Assembly (NCBI RefSeq): GCF_009852415.1
Contig: NZ_WOXS01000002.1
Location: 3,060,501-3,124,500 of the forward strand
Length of the DNA: 64,000 nt
From: Streptomyces sp. Tu 3180
GTDB taxonomy: Bacteria > Actinomycetota > Actinomycetes > Streptomycetales > Streptomycetaceae
Direction: 5' to 3'
Shown in pieces: positions 8,907-17,422 of this stretch. Both the position numbers and the translations under genes were made by a program. The notes under the pieces were generated by a model, which ran no database searches, was not told the DNA's origin, and saw nothing but the letters and a program-made list of their open reading frames with translations. Each line of letters opens with the position of its first letter. The first letter of the stretch is position 1.

Positions 8907-10612
8907 CGGTGGTGCCCTCCCGGGCCCCCGGGTCCACGGCCGACGAGGCGGCGGCCGTCCCCGCGGCGCGCACCGCCGGTCCGGCCGGGGACGGCGCCGA
9001 CCCGGCCTCGCCGTCCCGGCGGTTCCTCGCCCGGGCCACGCTCGTCACGGCGTCGCTGTCCGTCGCCGGCTCCCTGCTGGGCCTGGTGCGCGACCAGTCG
9101 CTGGCCCGGCTGTTCGGTGCCGGGAGCGACACGGACGCCTTCCTGGTCGCGTGGACCGTGCCGGAGATCGCCGCGACGCTGCTGATCGAGGACGGGCTGG
9201 CGATCGCGCTGATCCCGGCGTTCAGCGTGGCGCTGGCCCGCCGTGCCCGGGGCGCCGCGGGCGATCCGGTGCGCGCCCTGGTCGCCGCCACCCTGCCCCG
9301 GCTGTGCCTGGCCTTCGCCGCGGTGGCCGCCCTGGTCGCCGCCGTCGCCCCGCACCTGGTCCGGGCCCTCGCGCCGGGTCTGCCCGATCCGCGCCTGGCC
9401 GTCGACTGCACCCGGCTCACGGCGATCAGCGTGCTGGCCTTCGGGCTCGCCGGGTACTGCAGCGCCGCCCTGCGGGCCCACCGCCGCTTCTTCGCGCCCG
9501 CGGCGATCTACGTCGCCTACAACACCGGCATCGTGGCCGCGATGTTCCTGCTCGGCGGCGAGTGGGGCGTGCGCTCCGCGGCGGTCGGGGTCGCGGTGGG
9601 CGGCTGTCTGATGGTGGTGGTGCAGCTGCCTTCGCTGCTGCGGCAGCTGGCGTCGCGCACGCCGGCGTCCGGCGGGACCGGGGCCGACACCGACGCCGGC
9701 GCCGGGGAGCGGCCGGTGCGCCTCGCCCTGATCGCCGCCGTGCTCCTGTTCGCGCTGTGCCGCCAGTCGCAGGTCCTCGTCGAACGCTTCCTGGCCTCCT
9801 CGCTGCCCGCGGGGGCCATCTCGCACCTGAACTACGCGCAGAAGGTCGCGCAGATCCCGATGACGCTGTCGCTGATGCTGTGCACCGTCACCTTCCCCGT
9901 GGTGGCGCGGGCCCTCGCGGACGGCGACACCGAGCGGGCCCGCACCCGCGTGGAGCGGGACCTGGTGCTGGCCTCCTGCGTGGTGCTGCTGGGCATGTGC
10001 GCGGTGATCGCCTGCGCCCCGCAGATGATCGAACTGCTCTTCCAGCGGGGCGCGTTCACCGCGGACGACACCGCCGCGACGGCGGACGTCATGCGCGTGT
10101 ACGCCCTCGGGCTGCTGGGCCAGACCCTGGTGGGCGCCCTGATCCGCTCGTACTTCTCGACCGGCCGGCCGAGCTGGTACCCCGTCGGGGTGATGGCCGC
10201 GGGCATCGTCGCGACCTCCCTGATCGGCGCCGCGACCGTGGGCCGCTGGGGGGTGGCGGGGATCGCCGCCGCCAACGCCTTCGGCATCACCGTCACCGCC
10301 GCCCTGCTGCTGGCCGGCCTGCGCACCGCCCGGCGCACCGGCGCCCCGGGGGTCTCGGTCCGCGTCCGGCGGGTCCTGGCCGGACTGAGCAGGCCCGTGC
10401 TCGCCGCGGCCGCCGCCACCGCCGCCGGGGCGTTCGCCGCGAGCCGGCCGGACGCGCCGGCGGCGGGCCTCGCGGCGGGCTGCCTGACCGTGACCGCCGT
10501 CTTCGCCGCCCTCTCCCTGGTCCTGGGCGTCCAGGGCTCCGCATCCGCACTGCGCTCCGCACGCACCGTCACACGAAGGCTCGTACATGGCTGCTTCCGT
10601 TGGTTCCGTTGA
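8903..10612 (+). CDS. MurJ/MviN-family lipid-linked glycan flippase
   Basis: A 569-residue multispanning protein of the MOP superfamily with about 13-14 membrane helices after an Ala/Pro-rich cytoplasmic N-terminus of about 50 residues. Family-like segments include SLLGLVRDQSLARLFGAG, EIAATLLIEDGLAIALIPAF and LLFQRGAFTADD. Embedded in a polysaccharide cluster, it is more likely the Wzx-equivalent flippase than the housekeeping lipid II MurJ, although paralogue substitution is possible. The start overlaps the polymerase stop by 4 bases, and the 3' end overlaps the deacetylase start by 26 bp. Confidence 0.88.
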   Translation: MTVVPSRAPGSTADEAAAVPAARTAGPAGDGADPASPSRRFLARATLVTASLSVAGSLLGLVRDQSLARLFGAGSDTDAFLVAWTVPEIAATLLIEDGLAIALIPAFSVALARRARGAAGDPVRALVAATLPRLCLAFAAVAALVAAVAPHLVRALAPGLPDPRLAVDCTRLTAISVLAFGLAGYCSAALRAHRRFFAPAAIYVAYNTGIVAAMFLLGGEWGVRSAAVGVAVGGCLMVVVQLPSLLRQLASRTPASGGTGADTDAGAGERPVRLALIAAVLLFALCRQSQVLVERFLASSLPAGAISHLNYAQKVAQIPMTLSLMLCTVTFPVVARALADGDTERARTRVERDLVLASCVVLLGMCAVIACAPQMIELLFQRGAFTADDTAATADVMRVYALGLLGQTLVGALIRSYFSTGRPSWYPVGVMAAGIVATSLIGAATVGRWGVAGIAAANAFGITVTAALLLAGLRTARRTGAPGVSVRVRRVLAGLSRPVLAAAAATAAGAFAASRPDAPAAGLAAGCLTVTAVFAALSLVLGVQGSASALRSARTVTRRLVHGCFRWFR

Positions 10613-11363
10613 ACCCGCCGGCACCGGCGCCCTCCCCGCCCCGCGCCGCCCGGGCCCCGTCCCGTGGGTGGCGATGTACCACTCGGTGGGCGACTGCTCG
10701 GACGATCCGTACCGCATCACCGTCACCCCCGAGCGGCTCTCGGGGCAGCTGTCCTGGCTGCGCCGGCGCGGGCTGCGGGGCGTGTCCGTGGCCGAGCTGC
10801 TCGCCGCCCGCGCCCGGGGCGCCGCGCGGGACCTGGTCGGGCTCACCTTCGACGACGGGTACGCCGACTTCGTCACCGACGCCCTGCCGCTGCTGCGCCG
10901 CTGGGACTGCGGCGCCACCCTCTTCGTGCTGCCCGGGCGGCTCGGCGGCGACAACGCCTGGGACCCGCTCGGCCCGCGCAAGCCGCTGCTGACCGCCGAC
11001 GGCATCCGCCGCGCGGCCGCCGAGGGCGTGGAGATCGGCTCGCACGGGCTGACGCACGTCGATCTCACGAAGGCGGACGACGTCACCCTGAAGACCGAGG
11101 TCGCCGAGAGCCGCGCGCTGCTCGCGGAGCTGACCGGCAACCGGGTCGACGGCTTCTGCTACCCGTACGGCACGGTCGACGCCCGCGCCGTCGAGGCCGT
11201 GCGGGAGGCGGGCTACGCCTACGCCTGCGCCATCGACCCCGGCCCGCTGACCGGTCCGCACGCCCTGCCGCGCGTGCACGTCGGCCAGAACGACACGGCG
11301 TGGCGCCTGCACCTCAAGCACCGGCTGCACCGGCTGCGCCGGCGCCCGGCGGGAGGGGTGTGA
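10587..11363 (+). CDS. Polysaccharide deacetylase (NodB/CE4 family)
   Basis: A 258-residue CE4 domain that would remove N- or O-acetyl groups from the glycan. NodB motifs are seen: motif 1 LTFDDGYADF, motif 2 IGSHGLTHVDLT with the metal-binding histidines, and motif 3 FCYPYG. There is no signal peptide and the protein begins with a Pro/Ala-rich tail, so a cytoplasmic site or non-classical export is possible. The start lies 26 bp inside the flippase gene with GAAGG upstream. A TAC/TGG-rich YHS motif (AMYHSVG) near residue 30 is also typical. Confidence 0.88.
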   Translation: MAASVGSVEPAGTGALPAPRRPGPVPWVAMYHSVGDCSDDPYRITVTPERLSGQLSWLRRRGLRGVSVAELLAARARGAARDLVGLTFDDGYADFVTDALPLLRRWDCGATLFVLPGRLGGDNAWDPLGPRKPLLTADGIRRAAAEGVEIGSHGLTHVDLTKADDVTLKTEVAESRALLAELTGNRVDGFCYPYGTVDARAVEAVREAGYAYACAIDPGPLTGPHALPRVHVGQNDTAWRLHLKHRLHRLRRRPAGGV

Positions 11364-11364
11364 G

Positions 11365-12561
11365 ATGCAGGCGTGCGACACGGGGACGCGTGACGTGAAG
11401 GCGCGGGACACCCGGACGTCCGGCATGCGGGTGCTGCACGTCATCACCGGCCTCGGCGTCGGCGGGGCCGAGCAGCAGCTGCGGCTGCTGCTGCGTCACC
11501 TGCCCGTCGACTGCGACGTGGTGACGCTCACCAACCCCGGCGCGGTCGCCGACGGCCTCGCCGCCGACGGCGTCCGCGTCGTGCACCTGGGCATGGGCGG
11601 CAACCGCGACCTGGCCGCGCTCCCGCGCCTGGTCCGGGTGATCCGCGCCGGCGGCTACGACCTGGTGCACACGCACCTGTACCGGGCCTGCGTCTACGGC
11701 CGGATCGCCGCGCGCGTCGCCGGGATCCGCGCGGTCGTCGCCACCGAGCACTCCCTGGGCGACTCGCAGATGGAGGGCCGCAGGCTGACGGCGGGGGTGC
11801 GCGCGCTGTACCTCGCCAGCGAACGGCTCGGCTCGGCGACGGTCGCCGTCTCCGACGCGGTGGCCGAGCGCCTGAGGCGCTGGGGCGTGCCCGCGCCCCG
11901 CATCGAGGTCGTCCCCAACGGCATCGACCTGGACCGCTTCCGCTTCGACCCGGAACGGCGGGAGCGCACCCGCCGGCGCCTCGGCCTGCCCGAGGGGGCG
12001 TTCGTCGTCGGCGGCGTCGGCCGGCTCGCCCGGGGCAAGCGGTTCGACGTCCTCGTCCACGCGCTGGCCCGGCTCCCGGAGGACCACTGGCTGCTGCTGG
12101 TGGGCGGCGGCCCCGAGGAGCACGTCCTGCGCCGCACGGCCCGCGAGGCCGGTGTGGCCGGGCGGGTCCTGTTCACCGGCGAGCGCCCCTGCGTCCCCGA
12201 CGGCTCCCCGGGCCCCGACCTGCCCTCGCTCACCTCGGCGATGGACCTGCTCGCCTCCCCGTCCGCGGAGGAGGCCTTCGGCCTGGCGGTCGTGGAGGCG
12301 CTGGCGTCGGGCCTGCCCGTGCTCTACGCCTCCTGCCCGGCGGTCGAGGACCTGCCGGCGGCGGCCGCCGGCGGCGCCCGGCGGGTGCGCGGCGGCCCCG
12401 AGGCGTACGCCCGCGCGATCGCCGAGGTCCGCGCGGCGGGCCCCGGGCCGCGCACGGCACCCCGGGCCGCGCACCACTACAGCATCACCCGCAGCACAGC
12501 CCGCCTCATGGACGTGTACGCGGCGGCCGTCGCCGGCTCGTCACCGTCCCCCGCACCTTAG
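11365..12561 (+). CDS. Glycosyltransferase family 4
   Basis: A 398-residue GT-B enzyme. The acceptor-domain glycine loop is VLHVITGLGVGGAEQQL (residues 23-39), the donor domain carries VVPNGIDLDRF, GVGRLARGKRFDVLV and the EX7E motif EEAFGLAVVEALASGLPV. It begins one base after the deacetylase stop with a very strong site (GGGAGGGG), so it belongs to the same transcript. The first 20 residues (Thr/Asp/Arg-rich) may not be part of the fold; an internal ATG at codon 21 is a possible alternative start. Confidence 0.88.
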   Translation: MQACDTGTRDVKARDTRTSGMRVLHVITGLGVGGAEQQLRLLLRHLPVDCDVVTLTNPGAVADGLAADGVRVVHLGMGGNRDLAALPRLVRVIRAGGYDLVHTHLYRACVYGRIAARVAGIRAVVATEHSLGDSQMEGRRLTAGVRALYLASERLGSATVAVSDAVAERLRRWGVPAPRIEVVPNGIDLDRFRFDPERRERTRRRLGLPEGAFVVGGVGRLARGKRFDVLVHALARLPEDHWLLLVGGGPEEHVLRRTAREAGVAGRVLFTGERPCVPDGSPGPDLPSLTSAMDLLASPSAEEAFGLAVVEALASGLPVLYASCPAVEDLPAAAAGGARRVRGGPEAYARAIAEVRAAGPGPRTAPRAAHHYSITRSTARLMDVYAAAVAGSSPSPAP

Positions 12562-12586
12562 ACGTCGTTAAGGGAGCAAACCCGTC

Positions 12587-13255
12587 ATGACCGACACCCC
12601 GACCCGTCGGCGCCGTCCGCCCCTGGCCGCCTCCCTGGCCCGTGCCGGGAAGCTGCCGGCCTGGTCCGCGCTCGCGGCGGGCACCCTCGTCGGCGGTCTG
12701 TGCGGCGGCGCGTACGGGCTGTTCACGCCCCCGGCGTACACGGCCACCAGTTACGTCGTCGCCGTGCCGACGGACAAGGCGCCCCCGGAGGCCGCCCGCG
12801 GTTTCGCGCAGGCGTACGGCCGGGTGGCCACGCAGCTCGCGGTGCTCGGCGACGCACAGGTGTGGGCCGGAGTGCCGGTGCGGACGCTGCGGGACAGCAT
12901 CCGCGCCTCGACCTCCCCGGACGCGCCGATGGTCGCCGTCACGGCGACCTCCTCGCGGCCCGGACTCGCCGTCGACATGGCCGACGCGGTCTCCCTCGCG
13001 CTGACCCGGCACGCGGAGCACGCCCGCAACAGCACCCAGGTCCGGCTGGTGCGGTTCTCGCGCGCGGTGAGGCCGACCGAGCCGGCGTCCGCGTCGCCGG
13101 CGGTGACCGCCCTGGTCGGTGCGAGCGCCGGCGGGCTGCTGGGCGGTCTGGCGCTGCTGGTCCGGCCGGGGCGGCCCGGCCGGGACGAGGGCCCCGCGCC
13201 CGCCGCCTCGGTACCGGGCCCGGCCACCGCCGCCGACGCGCACGGACAGCGGTGA
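12587..13255 (+). CDS. Wzz-like chain-length/polysaccharide co-polymerase protein
   Basis: A 222-residue protein with two membrane helices (about 26-47 and 172-188) bracketing an extracytoplasmic domain (about 50-165), the topology of Wzz/CapA-type chain-length regulators. The FTPPAYTATSYVVAVP segment after helix 1 is characteristic. It lacks the BY-kinase domain. A good site (AGGGAGC) precedes the ATG. It ends the rightward polysaccharide run and is convergent with the secreted glycosidase. Confidence 0.75.
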   Translation: MTDTPTRRRRPPLAASLARAGKLPAWSALAAGTLVGGLCGGAYGLFTPPAYTATSYVVAVPTDKAPPEAARGFAQAYGRVATQLAVLGDAQVWAGVPVRTLRDSIRASTSPDAPMVAVTATSSRPGLAVDMADAVSLALTRHAEHARNSTQVRLVRFSRAVRPTEPASASPAVTALVGASAGGLLGGLALLVRPGRPGRDEGPAPAASVPGPATAADAHGQR

Positions 13256-13281
13256 CGGCGGTGGGCCCGGCCGGGCCGGCG

Positions 13282-14547
13282 TCAGGGCGCGCTGCGCGAC
13301 CACCAGTCGAAGCGCAGGCAGAGCTTCCCGCCGAGCCAGTGCTCCACAAAGCTGCCCAGGTCCAGCGGCGAGCAGTTCTGCGGGGGCGGCGGAGCGGTGG
13401 GCCCGGGCGGTGTGGGGGTGGGGACCGGGGCCGGCTCGTCCGAGCGGCCGGAGAGGACGGACCGGTAGACGCGGGACGACTCGGGGTTGTCGTCGCACTG
13501 CCACACGCCGTGCGGGCAGTAGTCGGTCAGCGTGTTGTACAGCGGCCGGTGCTCGTCCATCCACGCGAGCATGCGCCGCATGTACTCGGGATTGTCACCG
13601 TTGCGGAAGAGCCCCCATTCGGGATAGGAGACGGGTTTTCCGTGGGCCTTCGCGAAATCGACGTGCGCCCGGAGTCCGTAGGGCTCCTCCACCTGTTCGT
13701 CGAACGACATTCCGGCCGGCTGGTCGTAGGCGTCCATGCCGATGATGTCGACCGTGTCGTCCCCCGGATAGCACCGGGTCCAGGGAACGGCGTCCCGGCC
13801 GCGGTTCGGCGTGAAGTCGAACCGGAACTTCTGGCCCGGCACCGCGCGCATCGTGGTGACGATCCTGTTCCAGTACTTCTTCCAGGACTCCGGGTCGGGC
13901 CCGCACCGGTGGGTGTAGGTGGTGCCGTTCATCTCCCAGCCGAGCACGAGGATCGTGTCCGGCACCTTCAGTGCGACCAGCCGCTCGGCGAGCGCGCGGA
14001 AGTGGTGGTCGAACTCCCCGGCGGCGCCGCGCCGCAGCAGCCGCCGCACCTCGTCGTCGGAGACGCCCCCCTCGTTGCGCTCCTGCAGGGGGACGTTGAG
14101 GACGAGCATCCGGTCCTCCCGCGCGTTGCGCCAGTGCGCCCAGTCCTCGAGGAAGCGGATGTCGCCCTCGATGTCGCTCCAGTGGTTGCCGGGCAGGTAG
14201 GTGTGCCCGACGCGCAGCTCGGCACCGCCCAGCCAGTGGCTCAGCTGCTCCACGCGGGCCACGCCCCGGGCGTCCGAGGCGAGGAAGGCGCCGAAGGCCG
14301 GGACCTTCGGACGGGGCACCTGGACGTCCCAGGTGGTGACCGGCAGCGGGGGAACGGCCGGTGCCGCGGGGACCGGGGGCGTCACCCCGGGCACCGTCGG
14401 GGCCGGCGCCGGAGGGCGGGAGTCGTCGGCTCGCGCCGCCCCCGCCCCCGGCGCGGGACCGGCCGCCGCCAGGGCGGCCGACACGACGACCGCCGCCGCG
14501 CCCATGGCCGGCCCGCGGACCCGGACCCGCTTGTGCTGTGGGGCCAT
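13282..14547 (-). CDS. Secreted glycoside hydrolase, GH26-like
   Basis: A 421-residue exported enzyme with an N-terminal signal (residues 1-41) and a Pro-rich linker (43-70). The TIM-barrel part shows VLGWEMNGTTY, with E205 as likely acid/base, and VSYPEWGLF, with E310 as likely nucleophile, the pair expected for GH26 (mannanase/xylanase clan GH-A). A second Pro/Thr linker (375-390) leads to a short two-cysteine, Trp-rich tail. Its place between polysaccharide genes suggests trimming or turnover of the cluster's own glycan rather than plant mannan. It is divergent from the ATP-grasp gene. Confidence 0.8.
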   Translation of the reverse strand: MAPQHKRVRVRGPAMGAAAVVVSAALAAAGPAPGAGAARADDSRPPAPAPTVPGVTPPVPAAPAVPPLPVTTWDVQVPRPKVPAFGAFLASDARGVARVEQLSHWLGGAELRVGHTYLPGNHWSDIEGDIRFLEDWAHWRNAREDRMLVLNVPLQERNEGGVSDDEVRRLLRRGAAGEFDHHFRALAERLVALKVPDTILVLGWEMNGTTYTHRCGPDPESWKKYWNRIVTTMRAVPGQKFRFDFTPNRGRDAVPWTRCYPGDDTVDIIGMDAYDQPAGMSFDEQVEEPYGLRAHVDFAKAHGKPVSYPEWGLFRNGDNPEYMRRMLAWMDEHRPLYNTLTDYCPHGVWQCDDNPESSRVYRSVLSGRSDEPAPVPTPTPPGPTAPPPPQNCSPLDLGSFVEHWLGGKLCLRFDWWSRSAP

Positions 14548-14725
14548 GGCTGCTCCTTTTCTCGCTCTCGTCCGCCTTCTGACACTGCGCCCTTTGTTGA
14601 CGAACAGTCATATGAAGTAAAGGCACAGGAAAACCGACGGCGCCAGCGCCGTACGGCTTTCGAGTGCCGGGCTCGCCCGTGCGAGTGAGCCGCGCCAAAA
14701 GAAATCCAAAAGAAAGTGAGGACGC

Positions 14726-15979
14726 GTGTTGTTGCTCGACACCCGTGTCCCCGCCGTACTGCTGCGGGTCGACCGGAATCCCTTTCACCACGGAACGCTG
14801 GGGGCGGTGCGGTCGCTCGGCAGGGCGGGCGTGGAGGTGCACGTCGTCGCCGACGCGGCGGGAGGCCCCGTCCACCGGTCGCGTTACGCGCACCGCATGC
14901 ACCCCCCGCCCCTCCCCGGGGCGTCGGCGCAGGAGATCCTCGCCGCGCTGCGCCGCGTGGCCGAACGGGTCGCGCGTCCCGCCGTGCTGGTCCCGCTGGA
15001 CGACGCGAGCGCCATCGCCGTCAGCCGCGTACGGGACGACCTCGCCCCCTCCTACCTGCTGCCGGAGATGCCGGGCACGCTGGCCGAACGCGTCGCCGAC
15101 AAAGCGGAACTGGCCGCCGTGTGCGCGTCCGCGGACGTTCCGCACCCGGTGACGCTGGTCCCGGACGGCCCGGCGCGGGCCGCCGAGGACGCGCGGCGGC
15201 TCGGGCTGCCGCTGGTGGCGAAGTGGAGCCGGCCCTGGCTGCTGCCGGCCGGCTCCGGGTTGCGCAGCACCCAACTGGTGCGCTCCGCGCGGCAGGCCCG
15301 GGAGCTGTACCTGCGCACCGAGGAGGCCGGCAGCCGGCTGCTGCTGCAGGCGTACCTGCCGCCGGGAAAGGACCGGGACTGGTTCTTCCACGGCTACGCC
15401 GACCGCTCGGGCACCGTGCGCGCGGGCGGGCCGGGCCGCAAGCAGCTGTCCTGGCCGCGCGGGGCGGGCCTGACCGCCGTGGGCCGCTGGACGCCCAACC
15501 CCGAGGTGCGGGCACTGGCCGAGCGGCTCGTCGGCGAACTCGGCTACCGCGGCGTCCTCGACCTCGACTTCCGCCGCTGCGGCACGACGGGCCGCTACCA
15601 CCTGCTCGACTTCAACCCGCGCCCCGGCGCCCAGTTCCGGCTCTTCGCGGACAGCTCGGGACTGGACGTGGTGCGCGCCCTGCACCTGGACCTGACCGGC
15701 CGTGAGCTGCCGGACGGGGAACCGGTGGCCGGACGGGCGTTCGTGGTGGAGAACTACGCGCCGTTCGCCGCGCTGCGGCCGGCGCCGGGCGGCCGCGAAC
15801 TGGCCTGGTACGCCCGGGACGACCGCGGCCCCGGGTGGGCGATGTGGTCCCTGTGGTGCCGTCATGTGTCCGGCCGGGTGCGCGAGCGGCTGGCCGCGAC
15901 GGCCCCGGTGCCGGCACCGCGCGCGATCCCCCGGGCGATCTCGCCCTCCCTGACCGACAACGAGAAAGCGAGCAGTTGA
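14726..15979 (+). CDS. ATP-grasp family ligase
   Basis: A 417-residue cytoplasmic ATP-grasp protein. The N-terminal pre-ATP-grasp fold (PAVLLRVDRNPFHHGTLGAV) is followed by the nucleotide-binding domain with LPLVAKWSRPW and the metal-binding end LLDFNPRPGAQFRLF. Such enzymes couple ATP hydrolysis to carboxylate-amine or related bond formation. The GTG at 14726 has GAGGA six bases upstream. The stop overlaps the next start (TGATGATG), so it is translationally coupled to the flavin oxidoreductase, and together they may make or modify a small molecule. The substrate is unknown. Confidence 0.82.
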   Translation: MLLLDTRVPAVLLRVDRNPFHHGTLGAVRSLGRAGVEVHVVADAAGGPVHRSRYAHRMHPPPLPGASAQEILAALRRVAERVARPAVLVPLDDASAIAVSRVRDDLAPSYLLPEMPGTLAERVADKAELAAVCASADVPHPVTLVPDGPARAAEDARRLGLPLVAKWSRPWLLPAGSGLRSTQLVRSARQARELYLRTEEAGSRLLLQAYLPPGKDRDWFFHGYADRSGTVRAGGPGRKQLSWPRGAGLTAVGRWTPNPEVRALAERLVGELGYRGVLDLDFRRCGTTGRYHLLDFNPRPGAQFRLFADSSGLDVVRALHLDLTGRELPDGEPVAGRAFVVENYAPFAALRPAPGGRELAWYARDDRGPGWAMWSLWCRHVSGRVRERLAATAPVPAPRAIPRAISPSLTDNEKASS

Positions 15980-17247
15980 TGATGTACGACCTTCTGGTGG
16001 TCGGCGCGGGTCCGTACGGTCTGTCGATCGCGTCCCACGCCGCGGCCGCCGGGCTGAACCTGCGCGTGTTCGGCCGGCCCATGGCGTCCTGGCGGGACCA
16101 CATGCCCGGCGGCATGTTCCTGAAGTCCGAGCCGTGGGCGTCCAACCTCTCCGACCCGGCCGGGCGCTGGCGGCTGGACGCCTACTGCGCCGAGCAGGGG
16201 CTGACGGCACGTCACGCCGAGCCGATCCCGGTGGAGGCCTTCGCGGCGTACGGCCTGTGGTTCGCCCGGAACGCCGTGCCGGCGGTGGACGAGCGCACGG
16301 TGACCCGGGTGACGCCCGGCCCCGACGGCTTCACGGTGGTCACCGAGGACGGGGAGGCGCTGCACGCGCGGACCGTGGCGCTGGCGGTCGGCGTGATGCC
16401 GTTCATCGAGGTGCCGCAGACCCTGCGCGGACTGCACCCCGCCCTGGTCACGCACAGCAGCCACCACAGCGACCTCGGCCGCTTCCAGGGCAAGGACGTC
16501 ACGGTGATCGGCGGCGGTCAGGCGGCGCTGGAGACCGCGGCGCTCCTCGCCGAGCAGGGCACGCGGGTACGGGTGCTGGCGCGGGCGGAGCGGCTGCGGT
16601 GGAACGACGTGCCGCCGCCCTGGGAGCGGCCCTGGTGGCAGTCGGTGCGCTCCCCGCACAGCGGCCTGGGCCCCGGCTGGCGGAACTGGTTCTACTCCGA
16701 GCGCCCCGGTCTCTTCCGGCGGCTGCCGGAGGCGACCCGGTCGCGCATCGCGGCCACGGCGCTGGGTCCCGCGGGCGCCTGGTGGGTGCGGGGCCGGGTG
16801 GAGCGGGCGGTGGACCTGCTGCCGGGCCACGAGGTCACCAAGGCGAGCGCGGTGCCGGGCGGGGTGCTGCTGGAGACGGTCAGCCTCCAGGGTGCCCGGC
16901 GCAGCCTGGAGACCGAACACGTCATCGCCGCCACCGGGTTCCGGGCGCGCTGCGACCGGCTGGGGCTGCTCTCCGCCGAGCTGCGCGGCACGCTGGCCAC
17001 CCTGCCCGACGGTTCCCCGGCACTGGGGCACACCTTCGAGTCGTCCCACCCCGGGCTGTTCCTCGCGGGCCTGGTGACCGCGTCCGGCTTCGGACCGGCC
17101 ATGCGCTTCGTCCACGGCGCGACGTTCACGGCGGCGACGCTCGTGCAGGGGGTGCGCCGCCGGCTCAGGGCGGCTCCGCCGCGCGGGACGGTTCCCGTGC
17201 CGAGCGGCGGCAGCCGGAGCGCGTCGCCGTCGCCGGTGGGCCAGTGA
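15979..17247 (+). CDS. FAD/NAD(P)-binding oxidoreductase, FMO-like
   Basis: A 422-residue flavoprotein. The N-terminal dinucleotide fold is VVGAGPYGLS (residues 8-17), a second Rossmann motif VIGGGQAALE lies near 175, and the C-terminal ATGFRARCDRL segment matches the flavin monooxygenase/SidA group. A tandem ATG at 15979 and 15982 overlaps the upstream stop. No signal peptide is present. It is paired with the ATP-grasp ligase, an arrangement seen in specialised metabolism, but the product cannot be predicted. The last 30 residues are Pro/Ser/Arg rich and probably disordered. Confidence 0.83.
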   Translation: MMYDLLVVGAGPYGLSIASHAAAAGLNLRVFGRPMASWRDHMPGGMFLKSEPWASNLSDPAGRWRLDAYCAEQGLTARHAEPIPVEAFAAYGLWFARNAVPAVDERTVTRVTPGPDGFTVVTEDGEALHARTVALAVGVMPFIEVPQTLRGLHPALVTHSSHHSDLGRFQGKDVTVIGGGQAALETAALLAEQGTRVRVLARAERLRWNDVPPPWERPWWQSVRSPHSGLGPGWRNWFYSERPGLFRRLPEATRSRIAATALGPAGAWWVRGRVERAVDLLPGHEVTKASAVPGGVLLETVSLQGARRSLETEHVIAATGFRARCDRLGLLSAELRGTLATLPDGSPALGHTFESSHPGLFLAGLVTASGFGPAMRFVHGATFTAATLVQGVRRRLRAAPPRGTVPVPSGGSRSASPSPVGQ

Positions 17248-17302
17248 CGCCGGGGGCGGGCGGCGCCGGCGCCGCCCGCCCCGTCCGGTCGGGGAAACGG
17301 CG

Positions 17303-17359
17303 CGTCCCCCGGACCGGTCCGGCCACCTCGCGGGGTGGCCCGGGCCGGTCCGGGGGACG
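17303..17359. terminator. Bidirectional terminator between convergent genes
   Basis: A large hairpin with 15-bp perfect outer arms (17303-17317 and 17345-17359) and an inner GGCCACC/GGTGGCC helix. It separates the rightward oxidoreductase gene from the leftward chaplin gene and can serve both. Confidence 0.75.
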
Positions 17360-17422
17360 TGTCGTGCTCCGGTGGGTGCCGGGGCCGGGCGGGGTGTTCC
17401 CGGCACCGGCGCCCGGGAGCGG

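Noticed and set aside
5028..9000. Extended upstream starts and alternative frames over the polysaccharide genes
   Set aside because: The recognised domains begin at the overlapping GTG/ATG starts given; the extensions read Arg/Ala-rich shadow sequence inside neighbouring genes.
14000..16200. Very long open frames on the strand opposite the GH26-like, ATP-grasp and oxidoreductase genes
   Set aside because: They are mirrors of real genes in high-GC DNA: Arg/Pro/Gly-rich products, no ribosome binding sites, wrong codon-position bias.
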